Shown piece by piece: positions 24,655 to 35,276 of a stretch of 64,000 nucleotides of DNA (position 1 is the stretch's first letter; the number at the start of each line of letters is the position of its first letter). Origin of the DNA: Galeopsis tetrahit (taxonomy: Eukaryota > Streptophyta > Magnoliopsida > Lamiales > Lamiaceae); contig OY776134.1 in NCBI GenBank assembly GCA_963675135.1, forward strand, positions 68,867,643-68,931,642. Direction: 5' to 3'. The notes beneath the pieces were generated by a model, which was given only the letters and a program-made list of their open reading frames with translations, was not told where the DNA came from and did no database searches. The position numbers were made by a program, and so were the translations under genes.

Positions 24655-26365
24655 CAGGTGGACTTGGAGAGTTGGAGCGCCGAGAGAGCGGTCTGAACAA
24701 TGGCAAGTAAGAGCAGCATAAGAGCAGCCAAAAAAGCGAGATACGCCCACGGAGTGGGGAAGTAGTCTCTATGCAATGCAGTTACCAGGGGCGGACCTAG
24801 GCACACCCTTAGGGTGGCCATGGCCCCCTCACTTTTTCTTTTTTGTTCCTATTATATATATATATATATTATTCAATTAATTAGTTAGTTATTAAATTAA
24901 CTTTTAACTTATTTCTTAATTATTAGTTGGGCTACTAAGATATGAACTTTAGTTCAAATATTAATATTAAAAATATATTTGAATTTCTAATATTTTAGTT
25001 ATACAAATTAATTCAAATATATATGACACATTTTATATTGTGACGAAAAATATGTGACAATTTTATTTTTCTTATAGTGAATAAAATACTAATGTCATGT
25101 GCACATTTTATGCACGATACGTACGTGCACATTTCGTGCACGATCTGTATGTGCACATTTTGTGCAAAATTTGTGCAAAATTTGTGCATGATAAATAAAC
25201 AAAAAATTATCATTCATTAATTTTTTAAATTTTCAGATGATTATAGATTATAGACCCAGATAAATTTATAAATATGAATATTTTAATTTTATTATCGAAC
25301 ATTTTGTATATGCTTCACCTTCGTCCTCCTAATTCTAAATATGAACATTTAATGATTATAGATTATAGACCCAGATGAGGCAATCCAATAAGGTGGCGAA
25401 ATCGGAGACGGGGGTGAGTTCATCGTCGGGAAATAGCTGCTCGTAAACCATGAGGTTTCTCAACAAACACTCGGTGCCATCATGGATCACTAGAGTGGGA
25501 ATCACGAAATGGCCGTTGCTCTTGAACTCCACTTCGAAGAAACCCTCCTCCTCCTCCTCCTGAAAAAACTTGACGTTAGCATCGGACAATTCCGAAGCAG
25601 AGGGGATCACTTGATCGGACCAACCCGAAGCAGGAATGTTGACTAATCTAGTTGGAAAAGTAATGGTACCCAACCCGAAGCAGGAATGTTGACTAATCCA
25701 GTTGGAAAAGTAATGGTACAGTCAAAACGTGTAGTAGGACACCAGTGAAAGTGAACCAACTCAAGTATATGCTTCACCTTCGTCCTCCTCGGGTACCTTT
25801 TTGCTCTCGGGAAGATACCGTCACTGAATTCGATCACATCATCCTTCAGTTTGTCGTGGTGCCCTACTCCTTCAATGAGGTCTTGAAGCTTTCCTAACAC
25901 AAACCATGGAATTTGATTTTCCATCAAAAAAATCAAATCCCGTTTGAGAATTTCGAGACTCGGTCGAGCGGGAAAGATGAGCTTATAAGGCTCGGGATCT
26001 CGAATTACTTCAATGATGTAGCATCCGTCAAGAACGAGCATAGTAATAAAATCCTCATCACTCATGCTAACTTCGTCTTCATAGCATTCACGCGCCTCCT
26101 TCCAAACTTCTTCCATAGACGAGTAGTATTGTTGAGCTTCTATCTCGGATTTTCACTCGAGAAGTTTTTTGAAGTAATGCAACTTCACATTCTCCATCTT
26201 CTTCAACTTCGGGTGCCCATGGTGATAAGGGCCTATCGACACCATTTCTGGCTGGAAAATCTTGTAATTCACATGATCAGTGAATTTACTCGGGACTCTA
26301 CGAATGGAAATTGAGCTTCGTATTTGTGGAGCGAGCTCTTCAAGCCTCCTGCTCAAGTTCAACAT
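24655..26365 (-). pseudogene. DUF247 (UPF0481) pseudogene
   Basis: Starts at 26365 (MLNLSRRLEELAP). It keeps the family landmarks MVSIGPYHHG, FITMLVLDGCYIIEV, ENQIPWFVL, KHILELVH, VIPSASEL and IPTLVIHDGT. Lesions: (1) an in-frame TGA at 26153-26155, where the intact paralogue has Arg after YFKSLLE; (2) a 50-bp tandem duplication (25621-25670 / 25671-25720) that shifts the frame; (3) loss of about 80 residues after DCLI at 25374, with some 590 bp of repeat in their place; (4) the C-terminus (RDYFPTPWAYLAFLAALM...) survives separately at about 24,655-24,785. Unlike the palindrome genes it retains the usual HLLELVH linker. Confidence 0.9.
24786..25372. mobile_element. hAT-like element piece interrupting the DUF247 pseudogene
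   Basis: CAGGGGCGGACCTAGG at 24786, a common plant hAT terminus, abuts the DUF247 coding tail exactly. The interior has repeated GTGCACATTT(T/C)GTGCA motifs at about 25,100-25,190. The far side holds a duplicated phrase GATTATAGATTATAGACCCA at 25,238 and 25,351, and a stray copy of DUF247 coding sequence (TATGCTTCACCTTCGTCCTC at 25,310, native at 25,770). No clean second terminus or target duplication was found. Confidence 0.55.
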
Positions 26366-27190
26366 GTTGGATGGAGTAGTGGAGATTAATGGAGATGGAG
26401 ATTTGGCTACTACACTGTTTCAATCGAGAATGTAGTATGCACAAGGATAAAAATATCGCTATCACAACAAATATCACAATCTTAATTTTACGGATATATC
26501 GATATAGCATATCGATATCGCAAAAAAATTAAAAAAATGACGGAAATCTTATTAAAATCTTGTAAATTAAAATTATATGTTTAAAACAGACTTGTAGATA
26601 AAAACTCATATAAATACTGACTGGCAAAAAAATAATTGACAACATAGTACAATACAAAATGATTAAATATATAAAGTAAAATACAGTTAATATTAAAATG
26701 ATGACCTATGAGGTTTAAATATAGTATGTGAAATGACATTTTTGTCCAAACAACATTGATTAAATACAATTAAATACTGGCTGACGAAAACTAATTGACA
26801 ACACACTACAATACAAAATGATTAAATATACATATGATAAAATACAAATAATATCAAAATGATGAGCTATATGGTTAAAATATAGTAGGTGAAATGACAT
26901 ATTTGTCCAAACAACATTGATACTAACTCATCACAACATTATAGAAATTTAAGATATAATTATGCACATATCATTCATATGTTTAAAAAAATTATTAAAT
27001 ATATGAGATGAATTGAAAATATATTTTCTTGCACTATTAAAAATAAAATAAAAAGTATAATTTCATACATATAAAAATAAAATTTTAAATAAGTTTGCGA
27101 TTTTTTCAAATTTTGCGATATTGTGCGATATATCCGCGATATTTTTTGATTCCCGTCCAATTTTGCACTACGGTTGAACGATATCGATAT
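26366..27190. repeat. Repeat rich in CGATAT motifs with an internal tandem duplication
   Basis: ATATCG-rich ends at about 26,445-26,525 and 27,100-27,215 are in inverted orientation (GATATCGATATC-type motifs), suggesting a non-autonomous DNA element. Inside, a unit of about 165 bp (AATTGACAACA.A.TACAATACAAAATG... to ...GTCCAAACAACATTGAT) occurs twice, near 26,630-26,765 and 26,795-26,925. Confidence 0.55.
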
Positions 27191-27530
27191 CGACATCGAT
27201 ATTTAGCGATATTTCTTAAAATAAGTATGAAATGTGTACATATGGATCGTGCATGAAACATGCATATACATATCATACACAAAATTTGCACGAAATTTGC
27301 ACGAAATGTGCACGAAATCTGCACGAACGGATCGTGCACAAAATGTGCACATGACATTTGTATTTTATTCACTATAAGAAAAAAAAACATTTTGTCACAC
27401 ATCTTTCATCACACTATAAAATGTGTTAAATCTTTTGTCAAACTCATTTATATATATATAAATAAAAGTAGGCTCCCAAAATATCAGGGGCCAGGGCGGT
27501 CGCCCCTACCGCCCTGCCTCCCACTGGTTT
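27191..27530. mobile_element. Second hAT-like piece, inverted relative to 24,786-25,215
   Basis: Reverse complement of the same family: the ACTATAAGAAAAA..., GTGCACATGACATTTGTATTTT and GCACGAAATTTGCAC motifs match, and a GC-rich end CCGCCCTGCCTCCCACTGG stands at 27,510-27,528. With the 24.8-kb copy it places inverted repeats on both sides of the DUF247 pseudogene. Confidence 0.5.
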
Positions 27531-28488
27531 GCAAATGCAAATGAAAACCAAAAGAATAGTCGTTAAATTTTTAAAATGGGTAAGAAGCCTAAAAAGTTGC
27601 AATGCAAATTAGGGAATTAACTAAAGAGAATACGTATACGTACCATATGCATCATGAATATTCTCAATTCATATATAATATATATATATACACTAAAGAG
27701 AATTATTATGTTACAAATTAGCTAGGGAAGATCACTTTAACCATTTTATTTTTCTATCTGCTCAAAAAGCTTTTCCTATTTTTGAAAATTAAACTAATTA
27801 ATTGACAATCTCTATTCCTTCCTATTCAAAGGTATAGAAGCATGCACGATTTATTCGAGCTAGAGATGCTTTAATTCATAATCGAGCTTTCAAATGTTTA
27901 ATTTGCAGGTCTGTCGTTGTAATATTCTTTTTTGTTTTAGCTACCAAAAATGGAGTAGCATATTTTTTAGATTAATAAACAAGACAGGTGTTTTTTTTAG
28001 TAATTTCATCGATGCACACTACTTACTAATTCTTCTATTTAATCCACTTAATTTCCAACAAGGAAATTAAATATAATATATAAAAATTGCTCCTAATTAA
28101 TGAAATATGTATCCATAATACGCGCGAATATTAATTAAATTACATAGTTTAATTCTATCAATCTAATTCTACGTACTAAAATTATAAATTCTATAAATGT
28201 ATATATGATCTGCAAATGAAAAAAACGAAAAGAATAATGAGATTCGTTAAATTTTTAAAATGGAACCAGCTGGTAAGCCTAAAAATTAAAGCTGCAAAGA
28301 AATTAACATATGATTCTCAATTCATATACACTAAAGAGAATTATTATGTTACAAATTAGGGAAGAACTTAAACCATTTTATATATTTTTCTATCTGCAAA
28401 AAGCTTTTCCTATTTTTTAAAACTTAATTGACCATCTACTCAAACCTATAGAAGCATGCATCAAACAAACAAAAAGATAAAAAGTAGC

Positions 28489-28531
<43 letters not shown>

Positions 28532-31170
28532 ATTTTCATGAATTATAGACTAACAAATATTATTTAAATTTATTTTAAACTGACCGGTTGAAAAAATTGT
28601 AAAACTAACATTAATTTTTTTTTTTTTTTTAATTTATATATGTTCACGTCTAACGTATATAATATATACCGTTAAAAACATGCAATTAATTAATTTAAAA
28701 AATAAAATGGATTTAGGGCATTTAAAATTTCGTACATCTTTATTATGCATATGCATGGTCTACTTTGATGATACAACAAATTAATATATATTGACATCAC
28801 AACAAAAAAATAATAATGACTACATTAATTTATTTAATCTGACCTAAACTCTAAACCTTAAAACTTTGAACCCTAACTAAACTCTAAAAATTAAAGTTAT
28901 AAATTTAAAATAATGGATTTTTTTAGGGTTTAGGCTTAATGTTTAGGGTTTAGAGGTTAGGTTTAAGTTTAGGGTTTCAGGGGTTTAGGGTAAAATAGGG
29001 AGTACGTATATATAAACAATAGTCTTCCATAATAATTATCATCCTCATTTTACTGCCTAAAATAGAAATAAGACTAGTCAAGCTGCTGTACCTACCTGCA
29101 CATTTCTCTATAAATTAATAAATCTATTTTAATAATCAATTTATGAGTTGTAAATTGTGATTTCTTTTAACATTAAATTATTTAACTTTGCGTATTTCAT
29201 AGCAATATAATATCATTGCCCAAAAACTGAATTTTTTTATTTTTTCGAAAACAAATATAACATTATTCAGTAATGTAAGGTTTTTCATGTAACCATATAC
29301 TACAATTTAATTCAACTAATCAATTTAAAATGTGGGCAACTTTTTTATTTTTGTTCTGTTTCTTACAAAATAAAGTATATACTGTACTATTAACGGGAAT
29401 ATATACGAGTATTAATGTTTATTTTATTTTAGACTGCATGCAGGAATTAATTGTTTGTAATTTGTAAATTATTTAGAACTAAAATATTTTACATGTGTAA
29501 TATGCTTAATTAAGATAACTTCTAAAAATTCATTATTTTACATGTAAATTTTTTGTTTAATTTACTATAATTACATAAGTTTTTGGGTTTATTATTTATA
29601 TTGAAATTAAATGATTAAAATGTTTAATAATTGAAAAAATATATAAATACTGACTCACACTATGCAACCTCATGTTAATTTTTTTAAATATTATAATTAG
29701 TAGTATATATATACGGAGTAATTATATAAATACTTAATTTTACTTAAAAGATCAAAAGGTTATCATACATTAATTCTATTACTAAACTTGAGAGATGAAT
29801 TAGATATAAACTAAAAATGGTTTGTTTTCTCATTAGTTAAAAAAAAAAAAAAAACACATTGTGGGAAAATTAAGAAAAAAGATCATCACGAATTCGCGGG
29901 CAACCTCGTGATTGTGTGTGCTCCTCGTAGACCAGTTTTATAAGTAAAGTTTGTCCTTAATTAATTAAAATATAAATTAACAAACTAGCTAGTAAGCTGC
30001 TACTAGCTGTAATTAATGGTTCAGGTCAGCTTAAATAAATCAAATGAATACTAATATATTTATTGATTTAATTCGTATAAGATTAAACAAAAGAACGAAA
30101 GGAATATATGTACGCTAAATAATTGTTGTTTGGTATCAACTTATAATATGCTACATTTGAGAAGTAAATTGAAACATTATTTATATTCGTTTTATTTTTT
30201 TCATCCGTATATTTTTTTTCATAAATTTAATCTTCAATTAATAATAAGAAAAAATAAATGAAAAAGTCACATTACCACCATTATCATAAAAGAAAGAGAT
30301 GAAAAAGATGTACATAAAATATAATTTCCGGTTAAAATGAAAACTTGTAGAAAATTAATTTAGGAAGAAGCACAAGAAAAATAAATAAAACGACATACAT
30401 TTTAAAACAAAATTGCTTTTGTCAAATTCAATGAGATCTGCTTAAATTTTGAAATGCGACTATACATTCCTATGTGAAAATATATATATGTTACTAGTTG
30501 TTTTTTTATATAATAAGATACCTATATAACCAAATATATAATTTTCTTAAATTAACGCTTCAGCTAAACAATTTGAATCAGTGAGACACTAATAATCGAT
30601 TAATTAATGGATACTTGACTAAACAATTCAAACAACATGATGTGACGCATATAATTATATGTATAAAAAAACAATTAAACTACAAATAATTAATTACTAT
30701 TATCGTTATAGTAACAAATAAAAAATGAGAATTAATTAATTAATTATTTCCATATGATTAATTAACAAATATGACAAACAATTTGCTCATAAAAACAAGA
30801 GAGTCGAATGTAAGTGTCGCGATCCTCTTTCTTAGATCAGAATATTTGTAAATTTTTTCCATTTCTGCCCTTCAAATATCGAATTGAATATAGATAAATA
30901 TTTTCCAACTTTTTTTGTTTTGTTTCTAAAATGTACTAAAACTACAAAGTGTAGCAAGATTATTGCACCCACGGGAAATATATATATATAGAATTTTTTG
31001 TAATTTTGGTCAATTTTTATAGAAATTCGTTTTAACTATTATTTTATTTTATATAGGTTCCGTACGGGGATTAAAGATTTTTAATAGGGCAACAAATAGA
31101 GGTGTAAGTGAGTCGAGTAGCTCAACTTGAAAAAAGATCGAAATCGAGTCGAGTAGTTCAACTCGAAAAA
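27531..31170. other. Gene-poor AT-rich stretch with a duplicated 0.3-kb segment and telomere-like motifs
   Basis: The segment 27,528-27,853 (GCAAATGAAAACCAAAAGAA ... TATAGAAGCATGCA) recurs at about 28,208-28,462. A (TA)n tract occupies 28,494-28,530. A block at 30,225-30,410 (ACCACCATTATCATAAAAGA ...) recurs at 42,220-42,400 (inverted) and 63,280-63,470. No gene was recognised. Confidence 0.6.
28842..28999. repeat. Telomere-like motifs in inverted orientation
   Basis: 28,842-28,888 carries degenerate CCTAAA/CCCTAA units and 28,921-28,999 carries TTTAGGG/GGGTTTA units, separated by about 32 bp. They are imperfect copies of the plant telomere unit, facing each other. Confidence 0.6.
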
Positions 31171-31176
31171 AGATTG

Positions 31177-31295
31177 AAGCATTGAGATATGTTACTACAA
31201 TTCACGAATCAACTCAAAATTTCTCACGAAAGTTGCTTGATACGTAGGATTCCTTTCAGGATATAATCATAGGCCCGAAGGCTGGCTGCCTACAC
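31177..31295 (+). pseudogene. Fragment of the MYND gene (intron 8 / exon 9)
   Basis: GCATTGAGATATGTTACTAC... through GGATTCCTTTCAGGATATAATCATAGGCCCGAA matches 18,955-19,073 of the intact gene with scattered changes and a small deletion in exon 9. Intronic sequence is retained, so it is a genomic copy and not a retroposed mRNA. Confidence 0.85.
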
Positions 31296-31371
31296 GATGA
31301 GAAGTACATAAACCAATGAAAATTGAGAAGTACACGAATGAATATACTACATGACAATACAATGGTAAGGT

Positions 31372-31764
31372 TGAAAGAATTTCGTCTCATCTAAAAGTCC
31401 GAACTTGTAGAGAGGTGGGAAATTAATTCTTGTATATTAATTCCTAACACTCCCCCTCACTCGTGGGCCGGATTAACACCTCTTACCCTTTTTGGGGAGG
31501 AGGCCCATCGAGTGGACAATTTAAATGGGTGGAGTGCTTTCAACAGAGGAGGCCCATCGAGTGGACAATTTAAATGGGTGGAGTGCTTTCAACAGAGGAG
31601 GCCCATCGAGTGGACAATTTAAATGGGTGGAGTGCTTTCAACAGGAATCGAACCCAGGTCGTTTTGCCCGGTTTGCTCTGATACCATGAAAGAATTTCGT
31701 CTCATCTAAAAGTCCGAACTTGTAGAGAGGTGGGGAATTAATTCTTGTATATTAATTCCTAACA
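31372..31764 (-). mobile_element. Complete TRIM (terminal-repeat retrotransposon in miniature), 393 bp
   Basis: Two 78-bp LTRs at 31372-31449 and 31687-31764 differ at about one position and end TG...CA. Immediately inside the right LTR (the 5' LTR on the minus strand) is TGGTATCAGAGC (31675-31686), the Met-tRNA primer-binding site. A purine tract GTGAGGGGGAG precedes the other LTR. The 5-bp direct repeat AAGGT flanks the element at 31367-31371 and 31765-31769. There is no coding region. The inner part holds three tandem 49-bp units. Confidence 0.95.
31498..31644. repeat. Three tandem 49-bp units inside the TRIM
   Basis: Units at 31498-31546, 31547-31595 and 31596-31644 each begin AGGAGGCCCATCGAGTGG and end GTGCTTTCAACAG. 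They appear identical, so the expansion is recent relative to LTR divergence. Confidence 0.95.
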
Positions 31765-31887
31765 AAGGTTGAAAAGCATAGCTGAAATTTATAATCAAAT
31801 CAAATAATCCCAACTTACAATCCTTATAAATTAAGTCCAAATTCAAAACCACAAAAGCAGAAATGATCAAATCCAACTCTACCTCTA

Positions 31888-32145
31888 CATTTGGTGTCAA
31901 TCGGTCCTTATCACCATGAAGAACCCAGGAACTCAAATTGCGTTACTTTAAAATCACTTCTCGAGCCCAAACCCGAGATAGAAGCTCAAAAGTACATCTC
32001 AGAAATTTTCAACGATTGAAAGATGTATTCTTGAGCTTGATCTCAAGTTTGCGCTTAGAGAAAGTGATTTAAAGTAACTTGTTTTGAACTTGGCTTCTCC
32101 AAAGTGATAAGGACTCGATTGATACCATTTTTGATGTGGGACTTT
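31888..32145. pseudogene. Inverted repeat made of two DUF247 N-terminal fragments
   Basis: The plus strand at 31,888-32,015 encodes VSIGPYHHEEP and, after a one-base shift, LRYFKSLLEPKPEIEAQKYI. The minus strand at about 32,145-32,020 encodes YQSSPYHFGEAKFK.SYFKSL from the same part of the family. The halves face each other around 32,019. Both are out of frame and short, so neither is a gene. Confidence 0.8.
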
Positions 32146-32566
32146 GTGAAGGAAAAATAAGCTTTGTGGTTGTGGAGAGTAGCCTCCATTGACAGCAGAC
32201 TGTGCATATGAAAATTGAGGCAATTGGACAAGTAAAAGCTTAGTTAGTGAATATTAATAATGGTTGAGAAGATGAAGAAAAAAGAATGACTATCTTCCTT
32301 CAGACACATGGCATATATATCCAAAAGATTGTATTATATCATCATAAACACTCATTTGTTTTTTTTCAGAGTATCTTCCTTCAGATAGGCATCTAAAATT
32401 TCGTAGGTCTCTAGTATAAAAACAAAAGAAAAGTGATCAGACTGTAGTCAGGTCTACTTTGGTGATACAACAAGATTTCCATATCTCCACTATTTTAAAG
32501 TATCTTTAGCACCATTTCCCCACCATGAATAATATTGACGCAAAACACTCTTATAGAGACGTAAAT

Positions 32567-32652
32567 TGAAAGAATTTTGTTTCGTCTAAAAATCAAAATT
32601 TATATAGACGTGGAAAATTAATTCATACTATATACTATATTAATTTCTAACA
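32567..32652 (-). mobile_element. Diverged solo LTR of the TRIM family
   Basis: TGAAAGAATTTTGTTTCGTCTAAAAATC... to ...ATTAATTTCTAACA follows the 78-bp TRIM LTR in order, with substitutions and a small insertion. No primer-binding site or second LTR is adjacent, and the flanks show no target duplication. Confidence 0.7.
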
Positions 32653-33460
32653 TGACACCAATGTTCGAAAATTTGTTCATTACAGAGAGTTTTGGGTTTG
32701 AAATTCGACCAAGTAAAACACTCGAAACTAATTTTCGAACATTGTTATCATGTAGGGGAATAATTTTCGAACATGACACCAATGTACGAAGGTAATTACC
32801 GAACACCATATGTTTTTCAAACATTATTATGTTTTTCGGGAATAATATTCGAACTTTGTTATATTATCCGGAAGTGATGTTCGAAAAACATTCAATTTTT
32901 TTTTAAAAAATGATCCCAACTAGAGGTTTTATACAACATATTATACTTTTAATACCATTAAAGTGCATCATTCAAATACGATCAGCTCATCAAAAAATAT
33001 AACAATTAAATTACGCAATCATCAATTGTAACGTTGCTTAAAATACATGTTCTAAGTATACATACATACGTCAAGAATTTGTACACAAATTATCTATAAA
33101 TGTTGTTTTGATAATTTGTACACAAATTACACAAAAAGTAAATGGTTCCAAAGTTTTTAACCACATAAACTATCAAAAGTTGTTAACTACAAAAACTAAC
33201 AAAAGATGGTAACCACATAAACCACTATCATCTAATTCCTCCGGACGCATAAGCATTTTTCCATCCGTCCGCAATGTGTTGATGCTCATGCTTTCACGAA
33301 GTAATCACCTGGGGCAAAGTGCGACCAACACCCATCGTATAGACAATTTATATGTTATATATACCTAATGCAATATATATGTGTAAATCAATGCAATGCA
33401 AATACCTGGATGAAATGGTTCTCATTCATTAATTTCATCCAAATACTCCTCGGTTTTTTA
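32653..33460. other. Intergenic, no gene; TTCGAACAT-rich patch
   Basis: 32,660-32,890 repeats TTCGAA/CGAACAT words in both orientations. The remainder is AT-rich with tandem words (AACTATCAAAAGTTGTTAAC, ACAAAAACTAACAAAAG). No gene was recognised. Confidence 0.5.
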
Positions 33461-33655
33461 GAATTGCCCTTCTTTGCCTCCAACTTACGACAGGCCACTT
33501 CGTTGCTGAGAGGAGGGACTTTGCGATGTCAGTTAGTTGTTGGTAGTAATTAATGTTTCTGTAAAAACACGTTTATGTTGTGTAGTTGAAGCTTGTAATA
33601 TATGGTATATGAGACATGCTAGCTATATACATTGTCTACTTCATTTTAATTTCAA
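33461..33655 (+). pseudogene. Copy of the last codons and 3' UTR of the hydrolase-like gene
   Basis: GAATTGCCCTTCTTTGCCTC... to the end of the UTR matches 23,823-24,020 with few changes. It covers the final 17 or so codons through the stop plus about 150 bp downstream. Confidence 0.9.
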
Positions 33656-34013
33656 TTCTAACTGTGTAAATTGATTCAGGTGGAATTTGTATATTTTTTA
33701 TGGAACATTTTGAGCTCAATTTTTTTAGAATTTCATGCATTTATTGTTTAATTTTGGCTAATTTCACTTGATAGAGAGAAAGATGGTGTTTTGTGTATTT
33801 TGTAGGAAAAATGGTTATTTTAAAAGCAAAACATTCACCTAATTTTTAGTGAAGTCGACGAAGAAGAAATTGTGTTTGAGAGCAAGATGAGAAATAATGG
33901 CATTCATTTTTCGGCCCATTATAGCAGCCCTTTGGTGATTAATTGAGGCCCATTCCATATAATACATGGAGCAACCCATTCTCTTGGGCGTGAGCAATCA
34001 AGGGTAAAAAGAA

Positions 34014-35135
34014 GGGTTGAGGTATATACCCCTCCAACTTTGGTAGATACACTCCCCTTTACATTTTATTAATTAAATATGTATGTAAAATATCATATTT
34101 GCCCTTTTAATAAAATTTGTAAAATGTTATAATACATACACCTCTTTATTTAAAACACTAAACCTAATTTTATACAAAACCCTAACCCTAATTTTGCAGC
34201 CTCCGCCGCAACTTCCGACAGCCTCCACCTCCACTGCCGCCACAACCTCCGGCGTCACCCATCTAAAATATATTTAGAAAACAAAAAAAATATAGTATTT
34301 TTCAACCAACCAATGTCGATCGACACTGGTTGGTCGACCGTAGAATATATCGTCGACTAATTATAGTCGACGAAAAACACCCTCGTCGACAATAGTGTAT
34401 CGATAAAATTAAAAAAATTAATTTTAGACAAGAAATGTCGACCAAAAACATTATGGTAGACAAATTGTTGTCCACCATTATTTTTTTGGTCGATATTTCT
34501 TGTCCAAAATTATTAAAAAAAAACAGAAAGAAAGAAAGTTGCAGAGAAAGAAAGAAAAGGGAAAAAAATTACCGGAGGCTTACGATGGGGAAGGCCGTCG
34601 GAGAGAGAAGAGGGCGGTGGGGAGGAGGAGGAGGAGGCGCCGCCGCTTGTAGAAATGAAAAAAAAAACGTATTTGTTTCAGGGCGGCGACGGGGGAGTTT
34701 TGTTTGAAGGAGAGAGGAGGAGTCGGGGGAGAAGGTGAATAAAACGGTTTGGGTCGGTGGAGGAGGAGGTGGCGACGGCGTTGGGCGAGGGGGCGCCGCC
34801 GCTGGTTGCAGAAATGAAAAAGAAAAAAAAAAGAAAGGGATGCGGGCGACGCTGGAGGCGGTGGCTTGGGCGGTGATGGAGGCGGTGGCTTCCAGCGCCG
34901 CTTGGGCGGCGATGGGAGAAACGAGAGGTGAAGGAGAGAAGAAATGAGGAGGGTTGGGGAAAGAAATGAGGAAATTAGGGTTTTTATTGGGTGTGCATTT
35001 ATCATATCAAATTTTAAGATAAAGGGGTATAATAGACAATTTAAGGGGAGTGTATCTATATCAGATGTAATTTAAGGGGAGTTTATATATCGGGGGAGTG
35101 TATCTAAAAAGCTGGAGTGGTATATACCCCAACCC
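34014..35135. mobile_element. Non-autonomous DNA transposon with captured GC-rich interior, element 1
   Basis: Inverted ends GGGTTGAGGTATATACC and GGGTTGGGGTATATACC continue through CTCCA(A/G)CTTT..TAGATACACTCCCC. The direct repeat AAAAAGAA flanks it at 34006-34013 and 35136-35143. The 8-bp duplication suggests hAT; Mutator is less likely. The interior has CCGCC/GGAGGC-rich, gene-like GC blocks and a patch of nested GTCGAC palindromes at about 34,315-34,500. Frames in the GC blocks are low-complexity and I do not call them genes. Confidence 0.8.
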
Positions 35136-35276
35136 AAAAAGAAAAGGCAATTTAAATGGCCCAAACAACTAATTATTGGAGGAGCAGAAATTGGAATTGG
35201 GCCAGCATTCCTTCAGCCCATTTTAGTTGTTTAGGGAAAAAGAAATCTACAAGAAGTAAGCAGAAAGGCCCTGCCT

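Noticed and set aside
25082..25195. GTGCAC-rich repeats considered as a CRISPR-like array
   Set aside because: Units are short, irregular and without unique spacers, and occur again in an inverted hAT-like piece; the genome is a plant.
26581..27402. Several 62-98-aa Ile/Phe/Tyr-rich frames
   Set aside because: AT-rich repeat translated by chance.
31675..31686. GCTCTGATACCA considered as part of a tRNA gene
   Set aside because: It is the primer-binding site next to the TRIM LTR; no cloverleaf surrounds it.
34580..35005. 141-aa Pro/Leu/Ser-rich frame and its opposite-strand Gly/Arg-rich frames
   Set aside because: They come from CCGCC/GGAGG simple repeats inside a transposon; composition is that of low-complexity DNA read in several frames.
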